Assembly (NCBI GenBank): GCA_009691855.1
Contig: SIAI01000037.1
Span: 1 to 39,727, forward strand
Length of the DNA: 39,727 nucleotides
Reading direction: 5' to 3'
Origin: Planctomycetota bacterium
GTDB lineage: Bacteria; Planctomycetota; UBA1135; GCA-002686595
Shown: positions 7,078 through 15,351 of the stretch, piece by piece
How positions within the stretch are numbered: position 1 is the first letter of the stretch
How the letters are laid out: every line of letters begins with the position of its first letter
The notes under the pieces: generated by a model
Databases searched by the model: none
What the model saw: only the letters and a program-made list of their open reading frames with translations
Told to the model about the DNA's origin: nothing
Program-made: the position numbers and the translations under genes

Positions 7078-9107
7078 CAGTTGGCTTTCCAGTCCGACTC
7101 GATCTTGCCGAACAGCTTGTTCTTCTTCTCGAACAGCTGGGCCTCGAACTTCTCGCCGGGCATCGGCTTGTCGATCGGCTCGCCGATCGGGAACCAGGCC
7201 GTCTTGAAGTCGTACTTGTGCACTTCGAGATCTTCCTGGCTGCCGACCGGCACCAGGCGCTTCTCCTTGCGTCCCTTGGACTGACCGGCCTTGCGCAGGT
7301 TGACCTCCGGCGCGAGCACGCAGTTCCACATGCGCTGGTAGGTCTCGCCGCCGCGGCCGACGACGGCCAGACTCGGGCCATCGATGGTCACCGCGTTGTC
7401 GTCCTGCCCGAAGGCGAAGTCGATCGCGAACGGCGTGCCCAGCTCGATCTTCGTCGTCGCGCCCGCGGCCACCTTGTAGGTGCGCGCGTTCTTGGCCGGC
7501 AGGATCAGCGACTTCATCATCTGCGCCTTCTTGCCGCTGGACACGAGGCCCGCGAATAGCTCGTAGGTGCCGGCCGGCACCTCGACCTTGTTCGTGCCGC
7601 CGTTGACCAGGTCGAAGACCAGGTCCTTCTTCTCCTCGCCCACGCCGCGCACCAGCACCCAGGGCGCGTTCAGGCCCTTCATGTCGAGCTGCAGCGTGCC
7701 GCTCTGCACCGCCGCCGGCGTCACCAGGATGTCGGTGCCGGCCTCGTTGGGCACGAGCTCGAACCAGGCCTCGCCGATCTTCTGCAGGCGACTCCAGGGC
7801 TGCGCGACCTTGCTCTCGCCGACCACCACCGAGTCCACGTCCTGCTGGAAGAAGCCGTCGCGGCAGCCGGAGTAGGCCCAGCCCTTGGCCTCGCTGCCGT
7901 AGTAGCCGTCCAGGTTGTCATCGATCACCTGCACACGCACGCCGTTGATCGTGCCCACCAGGCTGCCGGCCGGCGCGACATAGATCGGCATGCGGTTCTC
8001 ATCCGGAGCCAGGTTGAACTTGAAGCCCTGGTAGGTGTCCTGCTGCTGGCCGATGCATGCCAGGAAGGCCCAGTCGCGCTGATTGCCGCCTTTACCGAGC
8101 TTGACCTGCACCGGCGTGATCTTGCCGCTCAGGGGGATGTCCACGTCGCCCTTGCCGTCGCCGTCGACGTCCACGGCCGCCTTGTTGGCGCCCGTGCGCA
8201 CGAGCAGCGGCAAGTCCTCGCCGGCGAATTTTCCGCTCGAGTCGATCTTGCCCAGCTCGACCGTGGGCCAGATCTGGAAGTTCGTGTCCGCGGTGTACGA
8301 GGGCCGCTGGATGGCCTCGATGTCGCTCACCAGCTGGAACACGCCCGCGAAGGGCGTGGCCGCCGCGCCCGCGGCAGGCGCGACGCCCCCCGCCTCACCT
8401 CCCGCCTCGCCCTCGACCTCAGGTGTGCTGTAGCCGCCGGCCACCAGCGTCTCGAAGCGCACCTTGGCCGCGTTGTAGGCCGAGTCCTTGAGATCGACAC
8501 TCTCGCGCGCCTGCAGGAACAGACCCCAGCCCTCGCAGGCCTTGCGCAGGTCGGCGCGATCGCCATTGAGCGTGTCCTCGTAGCACACCGCGTAGGTGCG
8601 GTAGCACTGCGCGGCCATGTAGGCGTCGTTGACCTCGCCCAGCTCGTCGCCCATCGAGTTGAAAGTGTCGCCCAGCGGCGCGAGCTTGGACGGGTCCTTG
8701 GCCTTCTCGGCGCCGTCGAACTCCTTGCGCAAGCCGATGTAGCGATCGATCAACTCGCGGCGGTGCTTCTTGAACTCCGGACGCAGGTCGACCGAGAAGA
8801 AGTTGTACTGGATCTCGACGAACTTCGAGCCGTAGACCTTCTTCCAGACCTTGCCCAAAGCGTCGATCTCGGCCTCGAGCTGGTCGCTGGAGCCGTTGCC
8901 GATCACCTCGCAGATCTCGACGATGGCGACGACGGCCGTCGCCTCGTTCTTGCGCATGAGGACGGCCATCTCCTCGTCCGCCTTGATCAGCATCAGCTTG
9001 CGGAACTCGTCCATGAAAGGACTGTTCTGCTGCGCGCGCGGCGCCGACGCGCACAGGACCAGGGCGAGGAAGAGCGGGAAGACGCGGCGGAGATGGGACG
9101 GGCTCAT
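7077..9107 (-). CDS. Large secreted protein of unknown function with a calcium-loop-like motif
   Basis: I do not recognise this 676-residue protein. The chosen start MSPSHLRRVFPLFLALVLCA gives a clean Sec signal peptide with likely cleavage near residues 22-26. Upstream in-frame codons run back into the inverted-repeat element and look non-coding. Residues about 30-225 are predicted helical and may be TPR-like; residues 230-252 form an Ala/Gly/Glu linker. The remainder looks beta-rich and includes DVDGDGKGDVDI (313-324), which matches the DxDGDGxxD loop of EF-hand or dockerin calcium sites, and a second DDNLDG loop near residue 395. It probably acts in the periplasm or outside the cell. It lies directly upstream of serS with a one-base stop-start overlap, which is an odd pairing. 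Confidence 0.8.
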   Translation of the reverse strand: MSPSHLRRVFPLFLALVLCASAPRAQQNSPFMDEFRKLMLIKADEEMAVLMRKNEATAVVAIVEICEVIGNGSSDQLEAEIDALGKVWKKVYGSKFVEIQYNFFSVDLRPEFKKHRRELIDRYIGLRKEFDGAEKAKDPSKLAPLGDTFNSMGDELGEVNDAYMAAQCYRTYAVCYEDTLNGDRADLRKACEGWGLFLQARESVDLKDSAYNAAKVRFETLVAGGYSTPEVEGEAGGEAGGVAPAAGAAATPFAGVFQLVSDIEAIQRPSYTADTNFQIWPTVELGKIDSSGKFAGEDLPLLVRTGANKAAVDVDGDGKGDVDIPLSGKITPVQVKLGKGGNQRDWAFLACIGQQQDTYQGFKFNLAPDENRMPIYVAPAGSLVGTINGVRVQVIDDNLDGYYGSEAKGWAYSGCRDGFFQQDVDSVVVGESKVAQPWSRLQKIGEAWFELVPNEAGTDILVTPAAVQSGTLQLDMKGLNAPWVLVRGVGEEKKDLVFDLVNGGTNKVEVPAGTYELFAGLVSSGKKAQMMKSLILPAKNARTYKVAAGATTKIELGTPFAIDFAFGQDDNAVTIDGPSLAVVGRGGETYQRMWNCVLAPEVNLRKAGQSKGRKEKRLVPVGSQEDLEVHKYDFKTAWFPIGEPIDKPMPGEKFEAQLFEKKNKLFGKIESDWKAN

Positions 9108-9193
9108 GGAGGGTTCCGGCGCGGTCAAACCCGGCCGGAGAACGGCAGTGTAGCGGCGGCCCCGCCCCGGGGCCACGCGCGCACCCGCGCGCG

Positions 9194-9361
9194 CTAGTGT
9201 CCCTTCCCCGAAGTAGCGCCAACAATCCGCCGCACTGAATCGCCGCTGGCGGCGTTGCGCCTCCTCCCTAGTATTGCAGCGAATACGCGTCGTCGGCGCG
9301 CCTTGCCGGCGACGATCCATCACGGCGCCTTGTTGGCGCTACTGCGGGGAAGGAACCCTAG
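9194..9361. repeat. 168-bp inverted-repeat element (MITE-like or large hairpin)
   Basis: The ends 9194-9225 and 9330-9361 are inverted repeats that match at 29 of 32 positions by eye, including 23 of 24 over 9202-9225 versus 9330-9353. Weaker complementarity continues inward (about 17 of 25 more positions), so the whole element could fold into one long hairpin with a loop around 9251-9304. CTAGTG occurs at both outer edges in direct orientation (9194-9199 and 9358-9363), and CTAG also occurs internally at 9268-9271. The element has no convincing open reading frame. It lies between the rhomboid gene, whose TAG stop falls inside the right-hand CTAG, and the start of the 676-residue gene. It may be a miniature mobile element or a transcription or RNA-processing signal. 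Confidence 0.7.
9274..9300 (-). repeat. 27-nt dispersed repeat, copy 1
   Basis: This 27-base segment is the exact reverse complement of 39559-39585. It begins TTGCAGCGAATACGCG on the + strand. It lies in the predicted loop of the 168-bp inverted-repeat element. A perfect 27-base match is far beyond chance in 40 kb. The match does not extend on either side. Confidence 0.85.
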
Positions 9362-10188
9362 TGACGCTGCGAGACGCGCTTCAGGAAGGCCCGTTCGCGC
9401 TCGGACAGGGTGTGGATCCCATCGCGGTTGATGCGCGCCAGGAGCTCGTCCAGGCGCTCGTCGTCGTCCTTCGCGCGCGCTTCCTCGCGCTTCTCGCGCC
9501 ACACCTCGACCTCGGCCAGCGGATCCTTCCAGATCCAGTTCTGGCGCACGGCCAGGTAGCCGAACAGCGCGCCCGAGAGGTGCGCGAAGCTGGCCACGCC
9601 GCTGTCCTCACCCTTGAGCTGCATGATCGCGCGGAAGACCTCAAGCGCCAGGTAGATCAGCGCCAGCGTGCGCAGCGTGACGGGCACGATGATGAAGATC
9701 AGGCGCATCGTCGGGCGCAGCGTGGCCATCGCGCACACGATCGCCAGCACGCCGCCCGAGGCGCCCAGGATCGGCGCCGTCTGCCCCAGCGCGAGCCCGA
9801 GGCCGAGCTGACAGGCCCCGGCCACGGCCACCGCGAGCAGGTAGAAGATCAGGAAGCGCCGGCCACCGACCTCCTGCTCCAGCATCGTTCCCAGGAAGAA
9901 CAGGAACAGCATGTTGGTCAGCAGGTGCTCCGGTCCGCCGTGCAGGAAGCCGTAGCTGACCAGCTGCCACAGCGGCACCAGCGGGAAACCCTCCTGCCAC
10001 TGCAGCGGGTTCAGCGCGAAGGCCTCGCGCACGAACAGGAACGCGCCGTCGAACCACGAGTACAGGACCACGTACTGCACCACGAACACCGCGATGTTCG
10101 CGATCAACAGCGCCTTCACCACGCTGGAGAGGCGCGGCAAGCCGAAGCTCGCGCCGCGCGTCTCGGGCGGATCTTCCCAGGCCGACAT
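9358..10188 (-). CDS. Rhomboid-family intramembrane serine protease
   Basis: Rhomboids cleave substrates inside the membrane with a Ser-His dyad. The nucleophile motif GASGG places Ser144, and His203 (FAHLSGALFGYL) is the partner. The HGGPEHLLTN segment supplies His83, His88 and Asn92, which stabilise the oxyanion. About six hydrophobic segments lie between residues 23 and 215. The C-terminal 60 residues are cytosolic and highly charged (EVWREKREEARAKDDDERLDELL), ending in the short conserved-looking block INRDGIHTLSERERAFL, an extension I associate with planctomycete-type rhomboids. It follows folD by 6 nt, so it is probably co-transcribed. The substrate cannot be inferred. Confidence 0.9.
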   Translation of the reverse strand: MSAWEDPPETRGASFGLPRLSSVVKALLIANIAVFVVQYVVLYSWFDGAFLFVREAFALNPLQWQEGFPLVPLWQLVSYGFLHGGPEHLLTNMLFLFFLGTMLEQEVGGRRFLIFYLLAVAVAGACQLGLGLALGQTAPILGASGGVLAIVCAMATLRPTMRLIFIIVPVTLRTLALIYLALEVFRAIMQLKGEDSGVASFAHLSGALFGYLAVRQNWIWKDPLAEVEVWREKREEARAKDDDERLDELLARINRDGIHTLSERERAFLKRVSQRH

Positions 10189-10194
10189 GATTGG

Positions 10195-11082
10195 CTACGC
10201 CGACCCGAGGGCGGACGGATCGATTCCCGCGGAGCGCGCGGCGGCGCGCACGGTGTTGGCGAGCAGCATGGCGATCGTCATCGGCCCGACGCCCCCCGGA
10301 ACCGGAGTGATCGCGCCGACGACCGGCAGCACGTCGTGGAAATCCACGTCGCCGCACAGGCGGCCGTCCTCCTGACGGTTGATGCCCACGTCGAGCACCA
10401 CCGCCCCCGGGCGCACCCAGGAAGCCTTGACCAGCTTTGCGCGCCCCACCGCGGCCACCAGGATCTCGGCCTCGCGCGCCACGCCCGCCAGGTCGCGCGA
10501 GCGCGAGTGCGCGATCGTGACCGTGGCGTTGCGCGCCAAGAGCAGCGCGGCCAGGGGTTTGCCCACCAGCTGCGAGCGGCCGATGACCACCGCGCGCTTG
10601 CCCTCGATGGCGATGCCGTGGCGGTCCAGGAGCTCGATGCAACCGGCCGGCGTGCAGGGCACGAGCGCGTCCTCGCCGCGCCACAACGCGGCCACGTTGC
10701 GCGGCGTCAGACCGTCCACGTCCTTGGCCGGATCCAGACGCTCGAGCACGGCCTCGGCGTCGAGCCCCTTGGGCAGCGGCAGCTGCAGCAGCACGCCGTG
10801 CACGCCTGGATCGCGGTTCAACGCATCGATCAGATCCAGCAACTCGGCCTGGCGGGTCGTCGCCGGCAGGCGCAACGTGCGCGCGGCAAAGCCCGCCTCG
10901 GCCGCGGCCTTGTCCTTGTTGCGCACGTACACCTGACTGGCCGGATCGTCGCCCACCAGCACGACCGTCAGACCCGGAGTGATGCCGCGCGCGCGCAGGG
11001 CGCGAACGCGCGCGCTCACCTCGGCGCGCACGGTCTTAGCGATGGCCTTGCCGTCGAGGATGCGACTCACGGTCATCTCCAT
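10195..11082 (-). CDS. folD: Bifunctional methylenetetrahydrofolate dehydrogenase/cyclohydrolase
   Basis: FolD interconverts 5,10-methylene-, 5,10-methenyl- and 10-formyl-tetrahydrofolate in cytosolic one-carbon metabolism. The 295-residue length is standard. Visible signatures are [13 protein letters not shown] with the catalytic Tyr and Lys, [31 protein letters not shown], the NADP-binding [15 protein letters not shown] and the C-terminal [13 protein letters not shown]. Two starts are possible, ATG at 11082 or ATG at 11076; neither has a strong ribosome site and I keep the longer. It lies 24 nt after ccsA and 6 nt before the rhomboid gene, with no obvious functional link to either. Confidence 0.96.
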   Translation of the reverse strand: MEMTVSRILDGKAIAKTVRAEVSARVRALRARGITPGLTVVLVGDDPASQVYVRNKDKAAAEAGFAARTLRLPATTRQAELLDLIDALNRDPGVHGVLLQLPLPKGLDAEAVLERLDPAKDVDGLTPRNVAALWRGEDALVPCTPAGCIELLDRHGIAIEGKRAVVIGRSQLVGKPLAALLLARNATVTIAHSRSRDLAGVAREAEILVAAVGRAKLVKASWVRPGAVVLDVGINRQEDGRLCGDVDFHDVLPVVGAITPVPGGVGPMTIAMLLANTVRAAARSAGIDPSALGSA

Positions 11083-11106
11083 GGTTCGGACGCGGCTGCG
11101 GCCGCT

Positions 11107-13068
11107 CTAGGCGCTTGGCTCGGATCGACGGAGGCGCGCGACATCGGCACTCGGGGCCTCCTTGCTCTGTGCGCCGAGGCGCCACAGCAACGAACCGACG
11201 ACGACCAAGAGGCCGATGCCGTAGTACGTGTACAGCGCCATGATCACACCCTCGGTCTTGCCGTAGGAGTGCAGCCCGACGCCGAGGTTGTTCACGTGCC
11301 ACCACGAGAACGCGACCGCCAGACCGTTCATGGCCGCCAGCACGGCGAGGCCGTGCTCGCGCACGTAGCCGCCCATGCGCGCGTGCAGGATGAACAGCTC
11401 CGCCAAGCAGATCAGCAGCGCCCCGTTCTCCTTCGGATCCCAGCCCCAGAAGCGGCCCCAGGAGTAGTTGGCCCAGATGCCGCCCAGGATCGTGCCGACC
11501 ACCGAGAGCAACAGGCCGAAGCACACCACGCCGTAGGTCATGCGCGAGACGGTTCGGTAGAACTCCTTGTCGCCCTTCTTGAGCCCGACCATCTTGCCGA
11601 TCAGCCACAGGTTGCCGAGCACCGCCGCCAGCAAGCCCGCGGCGTAGCCCATGGTCACGGTGGTGACGTGCGTGGCCAGCCAGAAGTTCGTGTCCAGCAC
11701 GGCGACCAGCGAGGGCATCGTGTCGCCCGCCAGGGTGGCCTCCTTGAGCTCGTACTTCATCGCCAGGAACATGCCCGCCGCACCCAGCACGGGCACCAGC
11801 GAGAGCGCGATGCCCTGGCGCTGGATCCACTCGATCACCAGCAGCACGATCGCGCACACGGCGGTGATGAACAGGATCGTCTCGTACAGCGTCGAGACCG
11901 GCGGGCGCGCGCGGATGATGCAGCGCAGCGTGACGCCCACCACGACGAAGAGCGTGCCGAGCGCGCTCGCACCCCACACCCCGCGCACCAGCCAGCGCGA
12001 CTGCGGCGCCAGCCAGGAACCGCACAGCACGAGAAAGCCGAGCAGGAAGAACACCAGCGCGCGCGTGAAGTAGTCGCCCTGGTAGAAGCGCACCTCGAGC
12101 GGGATCTTGGCGTACTCGCCGCGGCGCTCGGCCTGCGCGACGGTGCGCGCGGAGAGCTTCCCGAGCGCGGTTTCGAAGGCGGCCGGATCCGTGCGCGCGT
12201 GCTCCAGCGCCTCCCAGCCGGCCAGCAGCTCGGCGGGCAGGGCGCCGCCGGCGAAGGCGTCGTCGATGGCGCCGTCCACGTAGCGCCACTCCTCGATGCC
12301 CGGATCCTCGGGCGGAAAGACGGCGAGCGCGCTGGAGTCCCGCGCGACGCCCTGCAGGTCCTGGTGCAGGCTCTGCACCGCCGCGGCCGCGCGCGCGCGC
12401 TCGGCCGGCTCGAGCGCGTCGAGCCTCTGGATCAGTTCCGGCAGGCGTCCCACGACCAGCGCCGCGGTGGCCGGCTCGCTCCCCAGCACGTCCTTGAGCA
12501 GCTGGCTGTCGCCGGTCGGCAGCTCGGCGCGCGCGAACTCGAGCGCCATGGCCAGGCCCTCGAAGTCGTGCACGTTGGTCGCCAGCGCGAACAGCTGCGT
12601 GTCGAAGGTGCTGCGTTTCTTCTCGTCGATCAGGCGCACGCGCTCGCCCTCGCCCATCAGCTTGTCGCGCCCGGGCGCGAGCTCGTCGTAGCTGTAGCGG
12701 TCGCTCTTCTTGCGCTCGGCCACGCGCACGCCGACGGCCTCCAGCAGCGCCGAGTCGCGCACCAGGAAGACGCGGTAGTCGCGCGCGAGCTCGGGAAAGA
12801 AGAAGCAGTCGAGCAGGAAAGCCGTGGGTCCGAGCTTCTCGCCGGCCGGCGTCTCGAAGCTGCGCTTGCCGTTGAAGCGCAGCAGCCGGAACTGCGCAAA
12901 GGTATCGAGCGGCTTGATGCGCCCGCCCTCCTGCACCGGCAGGGCGGCGAACAGCTCCAGCGTGCGCTCGGTCCACGGCGCGCGCGTCTGTGCCTGGGCC
13001 GCGGCGAAGCCGGCCAGCAGCGTCAGCGCGCTCAGCAGGCGGAGCCAGAAGGTTGTCGTGGGTTTCAT
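11107..13068 (-). CDS. ccsA: CcsA/ResC-type cytochrome c assembly protein
   Basis: With ResB this forms the System II heme exporter and cytochrome c synthetase in the inner membrane. The heme-handling WWD-type signature WGRFWGWDPKENGALL is at about residues 537-552, flanked by histidines in membrane helices (THVTTVTMGY; FSWWHVNNLG). About eight membrane segments occupy residues 335-635. Before them are a signal-peptide-like N-terminus and a periplasmic region of about 300 residues, longer than in classic CcsA. I chose ATG at 13068 because a GGAG lies 8 nt upstream; an in-frame GTG at 13077 would add three residues. It lies 22 nt after resB. Confidence 0.93.
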   Translation of the reverse strand: MKPTTTFWLRLLSALTLLAGFAAAQAQTRAPWTERTLELFAALPVQEGGRIKPLDTFAQFRLLRFNGKRSFETPAGEKLGPTAFLLDCFFFPELARDYRVFLVRDSALLEAVGVRVAERKKSDRYSYDELAPGRDKLMGEGERVRLIDEKKRSTFDTQLFALATNVHDFEGLAMALEFARAELPTGDSQLLKDVLGSEPATAALVVGRLPELIQRLDALEPAERARAAAAVQSLHQDLQGVARDSSALAVFPPEDPGIEEWRYVDGAIDDAFAGGALPAELLAGWEALEHARTDPAAFETALGKLSARTVAQAERRGEYAKIPLEVRFYQGDYFTRALVFFLLGFLVLCGSWLAPQSRWLVRGVWGASALGTLFVVVGVTLRCIIRARPPVSTLYETILFITAVCAIVLLVIEWIQRQGIALSLVPVLGAAGMFLAMKYELKEATLAGDTMPSLVAVLDTNFWLATHVTTVTMGYAAGLLAAVLGNLWLIGKMVGLKKGDKEFYRTVSRMTYGVVCFGLLLSVVGTILGGIWANYSWGRFWGWDPKENGALLICLAELFILHARMGGYVREHGLAVLAAMNGLAVAFSWWHVNNLGVGLHSYGKTEGVIMALYTYYGIGLLVVVGSLLWRLGAQSKEAPSADVARLRRSEPSA

Positions 13069-13090
13069 GTGGAGCACTCCAGGTTGTGGA

Positions 13091-14254
13091 TCAGGTCACG
13101 GCCGCGGCGGCGTGCTTCTTGTTCTGGGCGCGCACGAAGCGATAGAGGCGCGGCAGGAAGATCAGCAGCAGGCCGCAGCCGATCACGATGCACGAGTACA
13201 GCGGCCAGTGGTCGCTCGGGTTGCGCACGACCGAGAAGGTCGAGACCTCCGTGCCGCGGAAGGCCTGGTAGCCGGACTGGAACAGGGCCAGTCCACCGGC
13301 ACGCAACGGCTCGTTCATCTGGATGCGCACGCGCTTCTCGGCGCCGCCTTCGACCTGGGTGATGTCGCTCTCGTACGAGCGCACCGTTGAGATGCCGGGA
13401 TAGTCTTCCTTGCGCACGTCCTCGAGCCGCACGGCGAAGGGCATCGAGTAGCGCACGTGGCGCAGCGAGGCCGCCCAGGTCTTACCGCCCGCCTCGAAGG
13501 TCGCGGGGTGCTGCTCGAACAACCACAAGAGGTCCGTGCGCGTGGCGCCGCTGGCGCGGTCGCGGAAGGTGAGCGTGAGCCCGGCGCGGTTCTGCTCGGC
13601 CTCGAGTTCGTCGTCCAAGGCCTTGAGCGCGTAGCCGTCCACCACGGGGCTGTCGGCCTGCCACATCGGGCCCTTGGGCAGAGCGTCGCAGTTGCGCAGG
13701 AAGCCCGAGAGTTCGAGGTCGAAGGGCAGCGCCGGGTTGCTGAAGGTGCGCTTGCCGTTCCCGTGGAGATCGACGATGTGCTCGTTCGGGATCAGGTACT
13801 CCTCGACGTTCGCCGTCTGGCTGGCGTCCCACACCGCCACCTCCCACAGGAAGTAGCTGGTGAACTCGTCCGACGATTGCCCCTCGGCCAACGTCAGGTG
13901 TCCGTCCTCGGAGTGGAACTGCTTCACGAAGCCGGCCGCGAGCATCAGCGCGATGCCGACGTGCACGACGATCACGCCCACCGTGGCCGCGCTCTTGCGG
14001 ATGCGCACGAAACCGCCCAGGAACAAGTTGATCGCCAGCAGGCCCATGCACGTGACCCCACCGGGCAGGATCAGCGGCACGGGCGTGCTCTGCACCACGT
14101 ACCACGACTCGAAGTAACGCTTCTGCGCCTCGAACAGCCCGCCCTCGACCTGGTACAGCGTGCCGAACAAGGTCAGCAGGAACAGGTTCAGGAGCAGCGC
14201 GCACGCCAGCCCGAAGGAGCCGAGCACCTCGATCACACCGCGCACCAGCTTCAC
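13091..14254 (-). CDS. resB: ResB-like cytochrome c biogenesis protein
   Basis: This is the partner of CcsA in System II cytochrome c maturation. It has 387 residues with the ResB layout: a first membrane helix at about 10-32 (IEVLGSFGLACALLLNLFLL), helices at about 66-85 and 93-112, a large periplasmic domain at about 115-340, and a last helix at about 345-365 before a basic tail. The phrase LALFQSGYQAFRG is characteristic of ResB C-terminal domains. The start is GTG at 14254, whose GTGA overlaps the stop of the upstream lipoprotein gene, so translation is probably coupled. ResB and CcsA adjacent in this order is the usual arrangement. Confidence 0.92.
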   Translation of the reverse strand: MKLVRGVIEVLGSFGLACALLLNLFLLTLFGTLYQVEGGLFEAQKRYFESWYVVQSTPVPLILPGGVTCMGLLAINLFLGGFVRIRKSAATVGVIVVHVGIALMLAAGFVKQFHSEDGHLTLAEGQSSDEFTSYFLWEVAVWDASQTANVEEYLIPNEHIVDLHGNGKRTFSNPALPFDLELSGFLRNCDALPKGPMWQADSPVVDGYALKALDDELEAEQNRAGLTLTFRDRASGATRTDLLWLFEQHPATFEAGGKTWAASLRHVRYSMPFAVRLEDVRKEDYPGISTVRSYESDITQVEGGAEKRVRIQMNEPLRAGGLALFQSGYQAFRGTEVSTFSVVRNPSDHWPLYSCIVIGCGLLLIFLPRLYRFVRAQNKKHAAAAVT

Positions 14255-15351
14255 GAGTCCTCCGCGAGCGAGGCCAGGAAGGCCAGGAAGTTCGCGCGCT
14301 CGGCGTGCACGACCTCGGCCGGTCCGGTGAACTTCACGAACAGGCTGTCCTGCGCGCGGAACAGCGCCACGCCCAGCAGCGCTTGAGCGGGCACGGGCTT
14401 ACCGCTCATGCCGGCGTAGCTGCCGTCGAGCTCGACCAGCGGCGCGCGCAGGCCGAGGATCGGCACGGGTTGCAGCGCGGCGAGCTCGGTGTCGCTCATC
14501 GGCGCGAGGCCGAACTGATCGCGCCAGCGATCGAGGTTCGTGCGCAGACCGCCGGCGCCGGCTCCCAGGCGCGAGATGTAGCACTCGCCCCCGTTGCCGA
14601 TGGCGAAGCTGACCTCGCGCATCATCCTCGGCGGCTGCTGGGCCCAGCCGGCGGGCGCCTTCCAGGTCATGGCGCCGGGCGGCGCCATCGCCACCTCCGG
14701 CTGCGCGGCCGCGCCGTGCGCGTGCTCCGCACCCGTGCGCAGCGAGCTGGCGAAGGTGAGGAAGCGCTCGCGCTCCGCATCCACGCGCGCGGCTGGCGCG
14801 GTGAACTTGAGGAACAGGCTCCCGGTTGGATCCGAGACGATCAGGCCCAACAGCTTGTGGCCCGGGCGCGGCGTCTCGCCCATGCCCACGAACGTGCCCT
14901 CGACCTCCACCAGCGTCGCCTCGCGCGTCAGCACCGGATGGGTGGGCAGCGCAAGGATCGCGTTCTCCGCCAGGGGTTCGGCGCCGAGCTGCTTGCGCCA
15001 GCGGTTGACGTTCTCGGCCAGCCCCCCCCCGGGCCCGCCGAGAAAGCTCAGGTAGCAAGACGCCTCCGGATCGCCGCCCGGACGCAGGTCGATCAGGCGT
15101 TCGCCGGTCAGCGGCAGCGCTTGCCAGCCCGGCGGCAGGTCGTAGTCGATCAGGTTGTCCGAACCGCTCTCGGGCGCGCCCATCTGCGCCGTGCCGAAGC
15201 GCCGCGCGGCCGTGGCGCCCTTCAGCACCGGGCTCGAAGCCTGGCTGGCGCGACGCGTGGCCACGATCTCGGCGCTGGAGCCGGCATGCGAGCACGCGGT
15301 TCCGGCGAGCAGCAACAGACCCGTCATCCAGCAGCGTGCGTGGCTCGTCAT
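14251..15351 (-). CDS. Two-repeat lipoprotein of unknown function
   Basis: This 366-residue protein begins MTSHARCWMTGLLLLAGTAC, a lipoprotein signal with Cys20 as the likely lipidation site. The mature part holds two clearly homologous domains, about residues 70-205 and 229-362. Each has the order PPGWQ/PAGWA, a cytosine-free ...CYLSFLG/CYISRLG strand, then NRWRKQLGAEPL/DRWRDQFGLAPM, LVEVEGTFVGMG/LVELDGSYAGMS, LLGLIV/LLGVAL and SLFLKFTAPAARVDAERERFLTF/SLFVKFTGPAEVVHAERANFLAF. I do not recognise the family. ATGA and GTGA overlaps tie it to the prenyl synthase upstream and resB downstream, and GAGGAG precedes its start. A role at the membrane alongside cytochrome c assembly is inference from position only. 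Confidence 0.85.
   Translation of the reverse strand: MTSHARCWMTGLLLLAGTACSHAGSSAEIVATRRASQASSPVLKGATAARRFGTAQMGAPESGSDNLIDYDLPPGWQALPLTGERLIDLRPGGDPEASCYLSFLGGPGGGLAENVNRWRKQLGAEPLAENAILALPTHPVLTREATLVEVEGTFVGMGETPRPGHKLLGLIVSDPTGSLFLKFTAPAARVDAERERFLTFASSLRTGAEHAHGAAAQPEVAMAPPGAMTWKAPAGWAQQPPRMMREVSFAIGNGGECYISRLGAGAGGLRTNLDRWRDQFGLAPMSDTELAALQPVPILGLRAPLVELDGSYAGMSGKPVPAQALLGVALFRAQDSLFVKFTGPAEVVHAERANFLAFLASLAEDS

Noticed and set aside
9147..9152. TACACT as the -10 box of the 676-residue secreted protein gene
   Set aside because: The hexamer is plausible on the - strand, but no -35-like sequence lies at a suitable distance in the GC-rich stretch upstream.
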